This document shows, in pieces, positions 10,452-24,629 of a stretch of 64,000 bases of DNA. The stretch is from assembly GCA_033439295.1 (NCBI GenBank), contig JAVTLE010000011.1, positions 2,046,082 through 2,110,081 on the forward strand, written 5' to 3'. Under the pieces are notes generated by a model. That model was not told the origin of the DNA. It was given only the letters and a program-made list of their open reading frames with translations, and ran no database searches. A program made the translations under genes and the position numbers. The stretch is from Deuterostichococcus epilithicus. Its lineage: Eukaryota; Chlorophyta; Trebouxiophyceae; Prasiolales; Stichococcaceae. The first letter of the stretch is position 1, and the number at the start of each line of letters is the position of its first letter.

Positions 10452-13316
10452 GTGCCGGAGGCACTTCAAGACCTGTTTCAGCTTTGGGTCCCGGCGCCCG
10501 TCGAGGTGATCAGGTGCACCTTTCTGACCAGGGCGTGGTCGGCAAGTTGCTCGGGTGGCTGGACGGCGGCTCCGACGGCGGCGGCGGCGCCAGCGGTGGG
10601 CGACGCATGGGGCGGGCGCCCTCGGGCGGCGCCCCCGACTTCACTGCGCTGACGGAGGACCCCGACCAGCGGCGGCGGCGGCAGCAGCAGCAGCACCAGC
10701 CGCAGCGTGAGTGTGGTTTACCCGTGTGATGTTTGCTAGCACGAACCTTGTAAACCTTAGCACTGCATGCGGCCTGTTGTGTGCATCGGCCCAGGGGTCT
10801 CGCAGTGGCCATGTGGGGTGTCGCCGGGGCGCCGCCGGCGGCGCCAGCGGAGCAGCAGCAAATGACGGGGTCCTGCAACTCGCGTCACCATGAGTGAGAC
10901 GCCGCACGGCGTCACGCGGCGACTTGCACAGCGCACCGCGGCGACTGCAGGCGGCGTGCTGCCGCGCGCCCGCAGACAGTTGCGGTGCGCTCTGCAAACG
11001 GCGACAGGACGCCGTGCGGCGGCCGCGCCCGCTCTGGCGGCGCTGGCACTGCGGTCGCGGGGCCGCCGCACTGCCTCCTTCATCGGCCGCACCGCACAAG
11101 CCGACGATCGCGTGCGTTTCATGGCGCGCCGCAGGCAGGGCGGTNGCCGAGGAGCGGTGGCGCGCNNAGTGCCTGGCGGTCGCGAGCGGCCGGCGGCTGG
11201 GCGACGTGGCGGACGCGCGGGTGGTGTGGGTTAGCGGGGCGCGCCACCGCTCCGGGGCCGCGGTGCTGGTGGTGGTGGGGGCGCACTTCCGCAAGCACCT
11301 TGCGTCCCTGGAGGACGTGCTGCTGTACACCGTGCTGGTGGGTGACTTGGTTCATCCATTTCAGTGAGATGATGCCATCGATAGCATCTGCTTCCAGCGA
11401 CCTGCTTCACCAGTTCGCTGTGCACTTGCACTTGATGCTTGCTTGTGCATCACTTTGGCTCTGTCAGCACCTGGCCGCGCCGACTCGCCGCCTGTGACAC
11501 GGCACTCACATTTGTCGGCATCCAGCAACTGGAGCATGCATCCAAAAGGAAAGTGCCGTCCCGGCAGCAGCCTGAGTCGTTTGCCATGACCACAAACTGC
11601 CACCCATTTCGCGTTGGTGTGGAATGTGATCTGTGTGGCGGCTGGTGCCGGGCCACTCCTCCTGCATGGATAGCAAACGATCGGGACCTAGTGGCGACCT
11701 GACACTGCCAAGCTGCCTCTCCAGTGCATTGGCCGACTGCACACATGAAGCGTGTGGGCAGCCGCCTCTGCGTTGGAGTGGAGCACGGCAATGTCAGGTC
11801 CAGCACTAGACATTTGCGCCTCGATCGAACGCGACCACACGAGCGGCTGCTTGCCAAGCTGCTGCTGCCTTGCTGCAAGCTGTTGACACTAGATACTCAT
11901 GTGCAGGGCAGTGGGCGTGCACCTGCCAGAGCTGCGCCTTCGACACTCCCAAATCCATCCAGCTCGTGCAGTCTGAGATGTGATGGAGCTGTCCCTTGCT
12001 GCCCACAGGAGTTTGAGAAGCTGGCGGGCCGGCCCTATGTGGTGGTCTTCTTCAACGCAGATGCGCCAATGACAGCCCTGCCAGACACGGTGCGAGCTCA
12101 AGCCTGCGACTTGGTCCTGTGCAAGTGAACAGTTGTAGCTTCTTGCAGCTTGCAAAGGGGAGCAGCGGGCATGCACGTTGACAGGCATCATGCGGCGGAC
12201 GCCATTCACATGCTTCATCCTTGTCTACTGGCGGGACACAGCCGCCAGCCGTCTGCACACAGTGCAGCTGTCCACNNCNCCACCCCCCCACGCCCTCCCT
12301 CCCTGCCTCATTCAGCTTCCCCTTCCACCGCGCAATGGCGGCGCTGCCCATGCAACATGAATTTGAGAATTTGAGAACCAAAAACCTCGAGAGGTTCTTG
12401 TGACTTCTTGGGAGCTGCACACGGCGCTGCCGCCATTTCGCCTCTCATTGGCATGCATGGACACTCTGCAGAAGACTAAACCTCACCCTTTGCGGCGGTA
12501 GGTGTGGTTCCAGGAGCTGCACGCTGCGCTGCCGCCGCGGCACCGCGAGGCGCTCCAGGGTGTCTACCTGGTGCACCCGCGAAGCCACTGGGCGGCCACC
12601 CGCGGCTGGCTGTACCTGCTGCGCGCCCAGGAGCCGGCCGTCTACGGCAAGGCACGCCGGTTCCTTCGGCCGCCCTTTGACACTGGCGGCCGGCTGCTGG
12701 GGGAGACCCAGCTGCAGCTGCTTGCTGCTTCGTGAATCCAAGGCCACAGCATGGTTGTGCGTTGTTCCTTGGACACTATGTGAGACGTCTTGTACACTGC
12801 AATGTGCCTCATGCCGCGGTGCACGACTTGCTGACACCGTCAGGCGCACGGCCACCGATGTTGAGGCTGGATACTCAACGCTTGGGAGGGCCTCTGCCAG
12901 CAGGATGACAACGGGTGAACCGCCTGCATCTGCCTTGCTGCCGCAGGCGCAGCCGGACGTCAACGTGGAGGTCAGGCCAGCACGGCAGCTTGATGTGTTT
13001 GGATACATGCCTGAGGAAATCTCTGATGGTATGTGTGCTATTGCTATGTCCCCCCAGGTACAGCTGGTCAACAACCTGGAGGCGATGCTGGCCACCGAGT
13101 TCGACGCGGGTACGGCGGCCTGCCTGCCGCTGCAGCATTGCTCGTGGCTGCCTGGCGACAGAACACGATGCAGGAGTGCGTATGCATGCGCTGACTGTGC
13201 GCATGCACCTTTGCTGGGGTTGACCATGCCGTCGGTCGCCTGCACATGCAGGCCTGCGGCGGGAGGTGCCGCAACTGGTGCTGGACTATGTGGGGCGGCA
13301 CCCCGGGGCTGCCTGA
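10452..13316 (+). CDS. CRAL-TRIO (GDAP2/Sec14-like) domain protein
   Basis: Exons 10514-10706, 11135-11337 and 12009-about 12108 join in frame (phases 1 and 0) and are followed by an exon from 12502. Together they give the C-terminal CRAL-TRIO_2 fold known from GDAP2-type proteins: VVWVSGARHRSGAAVLVVVG and AHFRKHLASLEDVLLYTVL, then EFEKLAGRPYVVVFFNADAP, then VWFQELHAALPPRHREALQG followed by VYLVHPRSHWAA. In that family the domain binds lipid-like ligands; no macro domain is visible upstream here. The last exons, about 13061-13118 and 13248-13316, join by phase and read LVNNLEAMLATEFDAGLRRE through to LDYVGRHPGAA and stop. How the 12502 exon connects to them is not settled: its frame stays open to a stop at 12735, and a small exon near 12948-12971 may lie between. 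A short exon at 10452-10510 (VPEALQDLFQLWVPAPVE) is possible. The true start was not found. Confidence 0.72.
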
Positions 13317-13935
13317 GGCGGCGCCGCTCACAGCTCTTAGACTGTGGCCTGCTGCTCGGGAGCGCCGCAGGCTGCCGCTGCACGGGCGGCGACCACCTCG
13401 CCTGCACTGCGCAGCGGCTGCCTGCCGAGGCGAAATATTCTGGCGCCGGCTTCGCGGGGACCCGGGGCTTGGGAACCGCCACAGGGTGCTTGAAGGTGGC
13501 TGACGGCGCCGGTCTGAGGCAGGTGCTAGACAGCACGTTTCGACTGCCACATGGGCCTTTCATGCTGAGTGTGAGACAATGTACTGATAGATCAGCAGAG
13601 CTTCAAACGCGCAGACAGACGGCGACTACAGAAGGGGCTTCGCACAGCTGTGGCTCACGGGTTGCACGCCTGAATTTGATTCAAGCCAGGTTGCTTCGAG
13701 GAAGTGGTGTGCGTTCACCACCTTTTGCACGTGCAAGGTGTGTGACTGGGTGGGTCATGAACATGTGGAATGCAGCTAATCCACGCGACCGGTGACAACC
13801 TGTTTACCTCACTACCTCACGACCTCTCTTTCACGGTTGCTCCTTGTGCAGTGGTCTGCAGAAGCTTTGCTGCGTTTGCTTGCTTACATGTGTTGCGCAC
13901 AGCGCGTCACGGCAACCCACAACAGCTGCAGCCTG
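13317..13935. other. Gap between convergent genes
   Basis: Between the stop of the CRAL-TRIO gene and the stop of the secreted minus-strand gene. The long plus frame crossing it (12560-13795) disagrees with the spliced gene model and is a shadow. Nothing else seen. Confidence 0.5.
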
Positions 13936-16572
13936 CTACCTGACAGGCACAGCCTGCACGTCTCGAACGGCGCCCCCAGCGCTGAGCTGGAACGAGGCGC
14001 GCGGTGCGCCGTTCATGTCGCTGAACACGTCCGCCGACGCTGTGCCATTGGGACTGCCGTACACCACCATCACCTCGGCGCCGCCCGGCGCCAGCGCTAG
14101 CGACCTGACGGTGACGCCGGCGTCGCGCCGCAGCACCATCACGCGCTCGATGAACTGCGAGCCGCCCGGGAAGTACACCAGCTCCTGCAGCGGATGCATG
14201 GAGCAGACACATGGACCAGCAAACGCCGAGCAGGCGCGAGGTGCAGCGCCGCGGCGTGCATGTGTCGAGCAATGGCAATTCTGTCGCACTGCATGCTCGG
14301 CGGGAGGCCGGCAGCACGGCCGCCACCCAGCGGCAGGCGCTGCGGCGCCTGCCAACCAGGCCGCCAGCCGCAAAGCACCCCCCGACAGCAGCGTGGCAGC
14401 ACTTTCCGTCACAAAAAACGACAGGAGGCCGGAAAGCGGCGCACCTGCGTGACGGCATCGCCTTTGATGCGGCACACGGCCCAGAAGCCCTCCGGGGACG
14501 CCGCCGCGGCCGGCGCCCGGATCACGTGGTGGGAGCAGGAGCGACCCGCTGCGCCCGTCTGCGCCAGCCGCTCGTGCAGCCTGACCGGGGACAGCGCCGC
14601 GGGGTCGCCGCCCGAGCGAAACAGCCCCTCCTGCGGGACGGTACCGCAGTCTCAAGCTCGGTTCGCACACAGCTTCGGGGAACCAACTCGCAGTGGAGGG
14701 GCAAGGGTTGCCGGCCAAGGCACTCGGGCGTCGCGGGCATCGCGCAGGCTGCTCAAGATTGATTAATCAGTGCAACATGCAAGCAGCCCTGTGCACCAAG
14801 GGTCGGCTCACCCGTGCGCATGCCAAGCGCCTGGCAAGGGCAGGCCGTGCCGTTGAACAGAGGCACAACTCTACGACGAATGAGTTGTGCAATGGGGTGG
14901 CAGAAAGGGGGATGCACCTTCAGCGCAGAGCTCTGCACGGCAAAGACGGAGTCGGGTGTGCCCCACAGTGCCGTGAAGCGGTAGGATGCAGCGTTCCGGC
15001 ACTGTGCGGGAGAGGTCGATGTCGAGGCGTCAGCGCCGGCACAACTGAAATGGCACGTGTGAGACCGGCGCCTTGGATACGGGCACAAAGGCAAAACCGA
15101 CCGCAAGATCAGCCGAGATTCGCAGACGCGCATGGACGTGAGACACCGACTCTGGAGGACATGCTGTCAGACAGTGAGCCTGCATGCCGCGCGGCACCAG
15201 GCCCTTTGCGAGCAGTTCGAACCCGAAACCCTGCAAGCCGGCCCTGTCTGTGAAACCTGACAGGGGATGTGCCCACCTTACCGCCCCGGTAGCGGTCCAG
15301 CCGCCGGCTGACCTTGCCGACCTTGCCACAGCCGTACGTCATCGCCACCACATAGGTGTGCTCACAGCCGGCGGGCGCCGTTGGCGTGGGCGCCGCCCGG
15401 CACACGAGGCTCATGAGCACGTCCTGCCGGCCGTCCTCCTCGCGGACGTCGCCGACGGCGACGCTGCCGCCAAAGGCGCACCGCTTGTAGTCTTTGGACC
15501 AGGCCACGCCCAGTTGCGGCACCCGCGCCGCGCCGGCCAGCTGCGGGGCAGGAAACACCGCCGTGGCTCAGGCCAGCACAGGCGCGTGCGCTCGGCATGG
15601 TGCCCCGTGGCCCGTGGCAGCCCCGGGAAGCACCGCCGCCAGTCGCAGGCTGCGCCGCCCAGAGGGGTTCGATTGGCGACGATGCTGCTGCAGTTCGAGC
15701 AGGCAGAGCTCGAGCATGCAGGCATCGCGATTCCCCCTTCATTCGCCTGCAGAAAACGTGCGTAGTCGGGACAGCAAGGGCTTTTCTGCAGCAGCTGGAC
15801 GAGTGGCGAGGGGCTGGTGACCCTCAGAGGGAGGCCACACCTTGGGCTGCGGCACCGAAAGTTGCACCCCCAGCAACCGCACGGTCTGCGCGCCGGCGCG
15901 GCCCGAGACGGCTACGTACACCGCAGTCTGGCCGTCCGGGCTGACGGCGCCGGCGACGACGTCGCCAATCGTCCGGCGGGCGCCCAGCGCAATGCTACCC
16001 CTGCTGACGCCCCGGTCGGCCGTCACCTGCGGCATGGACATGGAGCCGTGGGTCCCGCGAGTCGCGAGAATGGGCGCCGTTTCCTGCCTTTTGCATGATT
16101 TCTCGCCCACCCACAGCAGGTTGACACCACTCACATGTCGTGCTGGCGCGGCAGGCGGGCTGTGCGCACTTGCTGGAGGCACTTCGGCGCCTCTCGACAC
16201 CTTTTGCGGACCTGCAGCTGTCTCTTCCAGCCTAAGTTGCATCAAGCTGATGCCAAGGCGGGCCAGAAGTGCCATCTGGCTCGGGGATACGGCGGCGGAG
16301 GCGCTCAGAGCGACAGATAGAGGGATTGTTCCAGAGACAAAGCCCAGTCTGGTCGTGGTCGTTCCCCTTTCTCCATGAGTCCTATCTGGGCTCGGATTGA
16401 GCTAACGAGATGAGGCAGTGGGGATCGTCAGCAGAAAGGGCACCTCAAGTCGGAACTGTGAATTCGCGAGTCGCAAGACCACCAGGTCGCCAGGCTGCAC
16501 CGTGAAGGCAGCTGCAGAACTCAGGCAGATGCAGAGCAAGGACCATGCTGCCACGCGGCGCGCTGCAACCAT
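13936..16572 (-). CDS. Secreted protein of unknown function, possible beta-propeller
   Basis: Six minus-strand exons, 16572-16444, 16026-15841, 15540-15277, 15001-14918, 14630-14445 and 14184-13936, give a 365-residue protein. Every exon is a multiple of three, so all five introns are phase 0. The start chosen (MVAARRVAAWSLLCICLSSA) begins a clear signal peptide ending near AAAF; an in-frame Met further upstream at 16656 would bury it. The mature start FTVQPGDLVVLRLA resembles the opening of a class of secreted proteins that begin with a GD(L/I)VV-R segment. Later segments such as AGAVSPDGQTAVYVAVSG and VRSLALAPGGAEVMVVYGSP look like repeated beta blades with 'SPDG' turns. Cysteines in the middle exons would suit a secreted fold. 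One N-x-T site is visible (NGTAS). The family is not firmly recognised; an extracellular or cell-wall location is inference from the signal peptide. Confidence 0.8.
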
Positions 16573-17276
16573 GTCGCAGCGGGCTACCCTACACCGCAAC
16601 CGGTACTCTCCGCCCGCCAAGTGGACTGGACCGGAGCCAATCTGGACACGCGTCACCGGGGATCCAGGAAGGCTCTACAAAGTGAAGTTGGATCGAGTCC
16701 GAGTCCAGCATACAGACATCGCGTGTGGGGGGCTTGGACCCGTGCCGGCGACCCCAGCTCGTGTCATGATCTGACGCGGCGGGAGATCGTGTACAAGACA
16801 TCTTGTACGGGGTCAGCTGTTCATCACCAGGACCAACTGCCCTCGCAGCGATGGGGAGCATCTTCTAAGCGCAAGCGGGTGTCATGCACTCAAGTGAGCT
16901 CGGCCAGGCACGTATACAACCAGCGAAAGCAGCTCGATCAAGCACGGCCGAGTTGACAGAAGGCGGGCGCTGCGCGAAAGGACAGCGACCAGCAACATCC
17001 GGGCACAACCATCAGGGGTCACATTGAGCCGGACTCACTCCGGCGATGTGCTGTGCGCCTGAGCGGCCCTTTTCAAATCTAGATTCCTCAATGCCAGCTC
17101 ATCTGCTCTGACGGCGGACAACTCAATGAAAAACGACCGCGCAGCGGACCCGGCCCGCTCCTGCCTGGCAGCCAGCGACCGGCAGTGCCACCCACCTCGA
17201 CTTTAGAAGAGTGCCGCGCCGCTGCAGGCACCTCGGCCGCCCCGCCGGGCTCCCCGTACGCAGCACTGGGATCCCG
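16573..17276. other. Intergenic region, tandem minus-strand genes
   Basis: Upstream of the secreted protein gene and downstream of METTL4, both on the minus strand. Should hold the promoter of the first and the 3' end of the second. No further coding signal. Confidence 0.45.
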
Positions 17277-20738
<3,462 letters not shown>

Positions 20739-21394
20739 CCACGTTTCAAGTCACAAGAAGAAGCCGCTTGAAGGGAGCCAATGTGCAACTGTTGCTGGCA
20801 GTGGACTGTCAAAAACTGTCGCTGTGAAGGACCGTTCAAATTCGAACGACTTGGCTGGCGCGCAGTGAATGAAAGAGTCCTTGGCTGCAAGGATGCGTGT
20901 GCTGCGTCGGCAATGCGGATGGAAACAAGCGAGTGCTGCGTGCATTGCGACTCCAATGGACTGTCCGACGGCATGACATGCGAATTTTACTGGCCAGTCG
21001 GTAGTTTAGCGAGCTTACCTTCCCACCGACTTGCATCACGCATGCAACATGACTGACAAAAACCATCCAATGCATTTCCTCCAGTGTCTGCACGATGTAG
21101 GGCCTCTGCTGATCAGTTTTCGGGGTTCGGTAGGTTTTCCGGCGCTCATGCACACGGAACCACCAGCATACTGCCGCCCTTGATGTGAGGTAAGGCCGCG
21201 CCCGGCGACACGCCAAACCCTCGGAGCCGTCCGAGCAGAAAGAGCATCGAAGTTGAAGTACAAACGCCTCATGTGATTCCACTCATACATGAATTATCGT
21301 GACAACATCATACAGACACAGTGTGCCGCGGGCGCCGCGCGCCTGCGCTGAGGCAGCACTTGAAAGACCCCACTGCCCACAAGTTTCCGAGCTA
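20739..21394. other. Intergenic region upstream of METTL4
   Basis: Between the METTL4 start and the stop of cupin copy A; both genes are on the minus strand. The sequence is less GC-rich than the flanking exons. Short open frames here have no family signal. Confidence 0.45.
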
Positions 21395-22747
21395 TCAGTG
21401 AGCGGTGTACTCCGCCGGAAATGGGTCGACGCCCAGCACCGGAACGATGAACCAGGGCACCAGGACGTGCTCCAGCGCCCACCACACCGGTTTTGGCATG
21501 TCCTCCAGCTGGACGCCGCCCTCCACAAACGTGGCAAACAGCTGCAGGGGGCTGAGATTCCCCAGGCCGCCCTGGTCCTTCCCGAACCCTGCAGGACGTC
21601 GAAGCGTTCGTTCGTCACAGTCGATGCCGTGTAGTGGTGCAGGCGGCTCTGCCGGCAGTGTGCATGGCTGCAGGGCAATGGCACTGTGTGACCCGGAGGA
21701 CCCCACAGGAGGAGTGTCAGAGTCTCACCGATGAGCGTGCGGAAGAAGGCCAGCGAGTTGCCGGGCGGCTGCAGAGTGACATCGACGCGGAGATCCGTGT
21801 CATTGCGCGCATTCCAGAAGGAGTGAGGCACCCCCGGCGGCACGCACACTGGCTGCGACGCTGCCCGATTCGAAGCATCGACCGATGCCTCCTGCCCATT
21901 CAGCAGGAAGCCAGCTCGCCCCTCCCTGCGGCACGTTGGGCGCTGAGAGGTGTCAATGCTCGAGGTGAGCCCAGACACTGCGGCCTTCCTCTGCAATTTC
22001 AATGCATTTCGATGCGCGTTTCAGACAGGACCTGCCTGCGCTCTGATGCAGCTGGAATCGACAATGCAGTCAGTTCATTCCACCTGACAGTGAAGCACTC
22101 TGTCTGCGCCTTGTGGCTGTGCAGCGGCGGGCTTGCAGAGCGTCCCGGCATTGCCCCAGGTACCCCGGCGCGGATGAGCGCCTCATATAGCCCGACAGAC
22201 TCGCCCGCCTCGTTCTCCGTCAGCCTGTATGTGAACCTGCATTCGCGCACATGCTGCTGGCTTCATCAGAAAGCGTTTTGTCAAGTCATGCCACAGGCCA
22301 GCCATGGCGCTCATGGGCAATGCGCCGCTGTATGCGCTGGTGATCTAGCCGGCTTTGACTGGTACATATCGACGTCTGGCCTGCTGTGCAGGTGCCATTA
22401 TGCTTTGTCTGGCGCACAGTTATGATGGCATGCAGTGAGACCGATTTCCGACGCGCCCGCAATGCGCGCTTGCTTCGACACATCTTGGTCTCTCGGACCT
22501 TCGAGATTCCTTCATGCAGCATCGGAGGCAGTAGTACAACGCCACATATGCTGCTCTCCTCTCAAGCATGGCACGTTGTGTGTCGCAAGCGCATGCACCT
22601 TTGGCCTGTATTGTCTCTGGTGTCCTCGAAGGTGTTGCCGCCAAGGATGGTGCGAGGTCGACTTTGCACGATCAGTCGGTTGTGTGCAGCGAGAACGGCC
22701 ACGGCAATGGCAACGAGGGCCACGGGTAGGGATGCTTTCCAGATCAT
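21395..22747 (-). CDS. Membrane-anchored cupin-domain protein, copy A
   Basis: Four minus-strand exons, 22747-22599, 22236-22084, 21925-21729 and 21588-21395, close in phase (2, 2, 1) and give 230 residues. The start MIWKASLPVALVAIAVAVLA is an uncleaved anchor or signal peptide. Exon 1 ends in TFEDTRDNTGQR. Exons 2 and 3 form one cupin: motif 1 is GRSASPPLHSHKAQTECFTV (H-x-H-x4-E, the metal ligands), then FLLNGQE; motif 2 is CVPPGVPHSFWNARNDTDLR (P-G-x2-H-x3-N). Exon 4 is a conserved C-terminal part (DMPKPVWWALEHVLVPWFIV then PVLGVDPFPAEYTAH) with a hydrophobic stretch. It is a paralogue of the genes at 35394 and 44910, with all three intron positions shared. Substrate unknown; cupins include dioxygenases, isomerases and binding proteins. 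Confidence 0.9.
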
Positions 22748-24629
22748 CTTTACGTCCTCAGATTCTCGGCCGCTGAGGCTGGTGCAACTAAAATGTCGCC
22801 GCAATGCATGTATGCATGAGGACTGTGTCGTGTGTACACTGCCACAATTGGTCGGTCAGTTGGTTGGTCGCGGAACCGTATCGCAGGGCAGCTGCCAGGC
22901 TGGCACCCTCACGGACTGCCTATCTGCCGAGTACCGGTGATAAGCTGGGCGCTGACCTGACCTGACAACGACCTGAGCTGCCTCCTGAAGCGAACAAGCC
23001 TAGACAGCCGCAGGCAGTATCTCTGTCTGTTAGGCCGGTAGTGTTGCACATCAGCGACGTGCGGGCCGCCGCTACCCGCCTTTATCCATGGCAGGCCGCA
23101 CAGGTCAACAACGAGGACACATCCTGTTGCACCTACACACGAGCCCTGCCTGGACTGTCCTGGCCTAGACTGTCCTTCCTTGGACGTGTACGTGCTGTTG
23201 CGCAATGGGGAAAGCGTACCTAGCCGGCACGGCCGGGCAGCATTGCTTGACAGTGTGCCAAATCGAGACCAGCAACATACTCTCACTTTACACCAAGGCA
23301 GTGTGGCTGTCAGCCAGACTTGTCAGCAGATGGGCGTGCGGCATGCACCTGAGCATGTGGCCGTCCCCATGATAGGGTCCAACATGTTGCAGAAGGCACT
23401 CGCGACCGGAAGCCTCACGCTGCGGCGACAGCACAGCAGGTAGCCAGTCATTCAGCGCCATCGGCTGACACCATTGCGGGGCGCCAGCTCGCCGCTCTCA
23501 GCAGCTGTGCGGCGGCCGGAATGGCAGCAGGGGCAAAGGACATGTGCACAGCGCCCTTGAAAGTCCAGGCTAGTTATGCCAGCGGCGCTCGCGTGCATGA
23601 TGTGTCCTGAGCATCCAAATGCACGCTCTAGCGAATTCTGGGCGTTGGCGGCCAGCGCCAAGTAGTGCTCCCAGCAGGCATGCACGTCGCAGCGCTATGC
23701 ACGATCACGCGCGGCGGCGCTGCAGCAGCAAGATCGTTCCAAAGGAAGAAAGGCCGCCGCATCTCACCTGGCTCCAGCGCCTCTGCATGCTGCACTACAT
23801 CGTGCCGTGCCAGTGCCTTCCCCGGCAACGCCAGCGATGCAGGCAGCTGCAGCATTTCCTGCAGATACTGCTGCGCCCCTGGCGGTGCCGCATCAGGCTT
23901 GAATGGAGATCCATCCCCGCTGCCGCCCCTGCTCCGGACACGGCGCCAGGGGTGGTCGGTTGTGTCGTGCTGTGACGCGGTTCTTTCGAGTAGCACCAGA
24001 GGGCGGCACTGCACCAGGCGTGGAGTGGCAGCGTCACCGGTGTGAGGTGGTCCTGCGTCTGATTCGGGGTCCTCCGTCTACCGAGCAAGACCTCGAGAGT
24101 CTACGACGAAGATTGACTCCAGGCTGCAAACGCAATTGTGTTCGTTACATGATAGATCGCCGCAGAGAATGTACCAGGCAACCTGATCGTCATCTGGCAG
24201 GTTTTCACGAGCGTGACGATCTGACGATCGACCCCGTGCCAGTTTGCAGAAGTTGCGTGCGCGACGCACAGCAGCTTTCCGCTTTGGTGCTAGAACAGAG
24301 CTCCCAGGTCTCGGTTCACGGCCCAGTGCTCGGTGTTGCATGATCCTTCCAAGCTATGCTGGTCGAACAGCTCTGTGACAGCTCGATTCTGCAGCCTTCC
24401 GGCAGCTTGAAGGAGTCCTAAGGTCACGGTGTGCTGTGAGGTCGTGCACCACCCTGGCACGGACGCCGCACCCTTGCGCAAGTGTCTTCGGGTGACAGAT
24501 CGAGTGGCAAAAGGGCCACTGTGCGCGTGGAAGCCCTCGCATTCGAGCAGATCCCTGCAGCTCCTACCAGTTTCAGCCCGCTAAGGCAGCTGAGCCGCTC
24601 CTCACTGGCGCATTAGACCCGTCCCAGCG
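22748..24629. other. Divergent region between cupin A and MED16
   Basis: Holds the promoters of two divergent genes. Apart from the possible minus-strand exons listed separately at 23590-23938, no coding signal was accepted. The plus frames 22386-22940 and 23903-24343 lack splice-consistent neighbours or family motifs. Confidence 0.4.
23590..23938 (-). CDS. Possible exons of an unidentified minus-strand gene
   Basis: Two minus-strand stretches look coding. At 23938-23768, bounded by an AG acceptor and a GTGAGA donor, the frame reads QQYLQEMLQLPASLALPGKA then DVVQHAEALEP. At about 23700-23590 it reads HYLALAANAQNSLERAFGCS. Both suggest alpha-helical, repeat-like protein. I could not link them to a start or stop, and no family is recognised. 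They could be part of a small gene between cupin A and MED16, or a remnant. Confidence 0.3.

Noticed and set aside
9679-10464. 261-residue minus-strand frame as a gene
   Set aside because: No splice-consistent neighbours, no motif, and it sits in a divergent promoter region.
12560-13795. 411-residue plus-strand open frame
   Set aside because: It is in a different frame from the CRAL-TRIO exons that carry the family motifs (LHAALPPRHREALQG and the C-terminal LRREVPQLVLDYV) and has none of its own.
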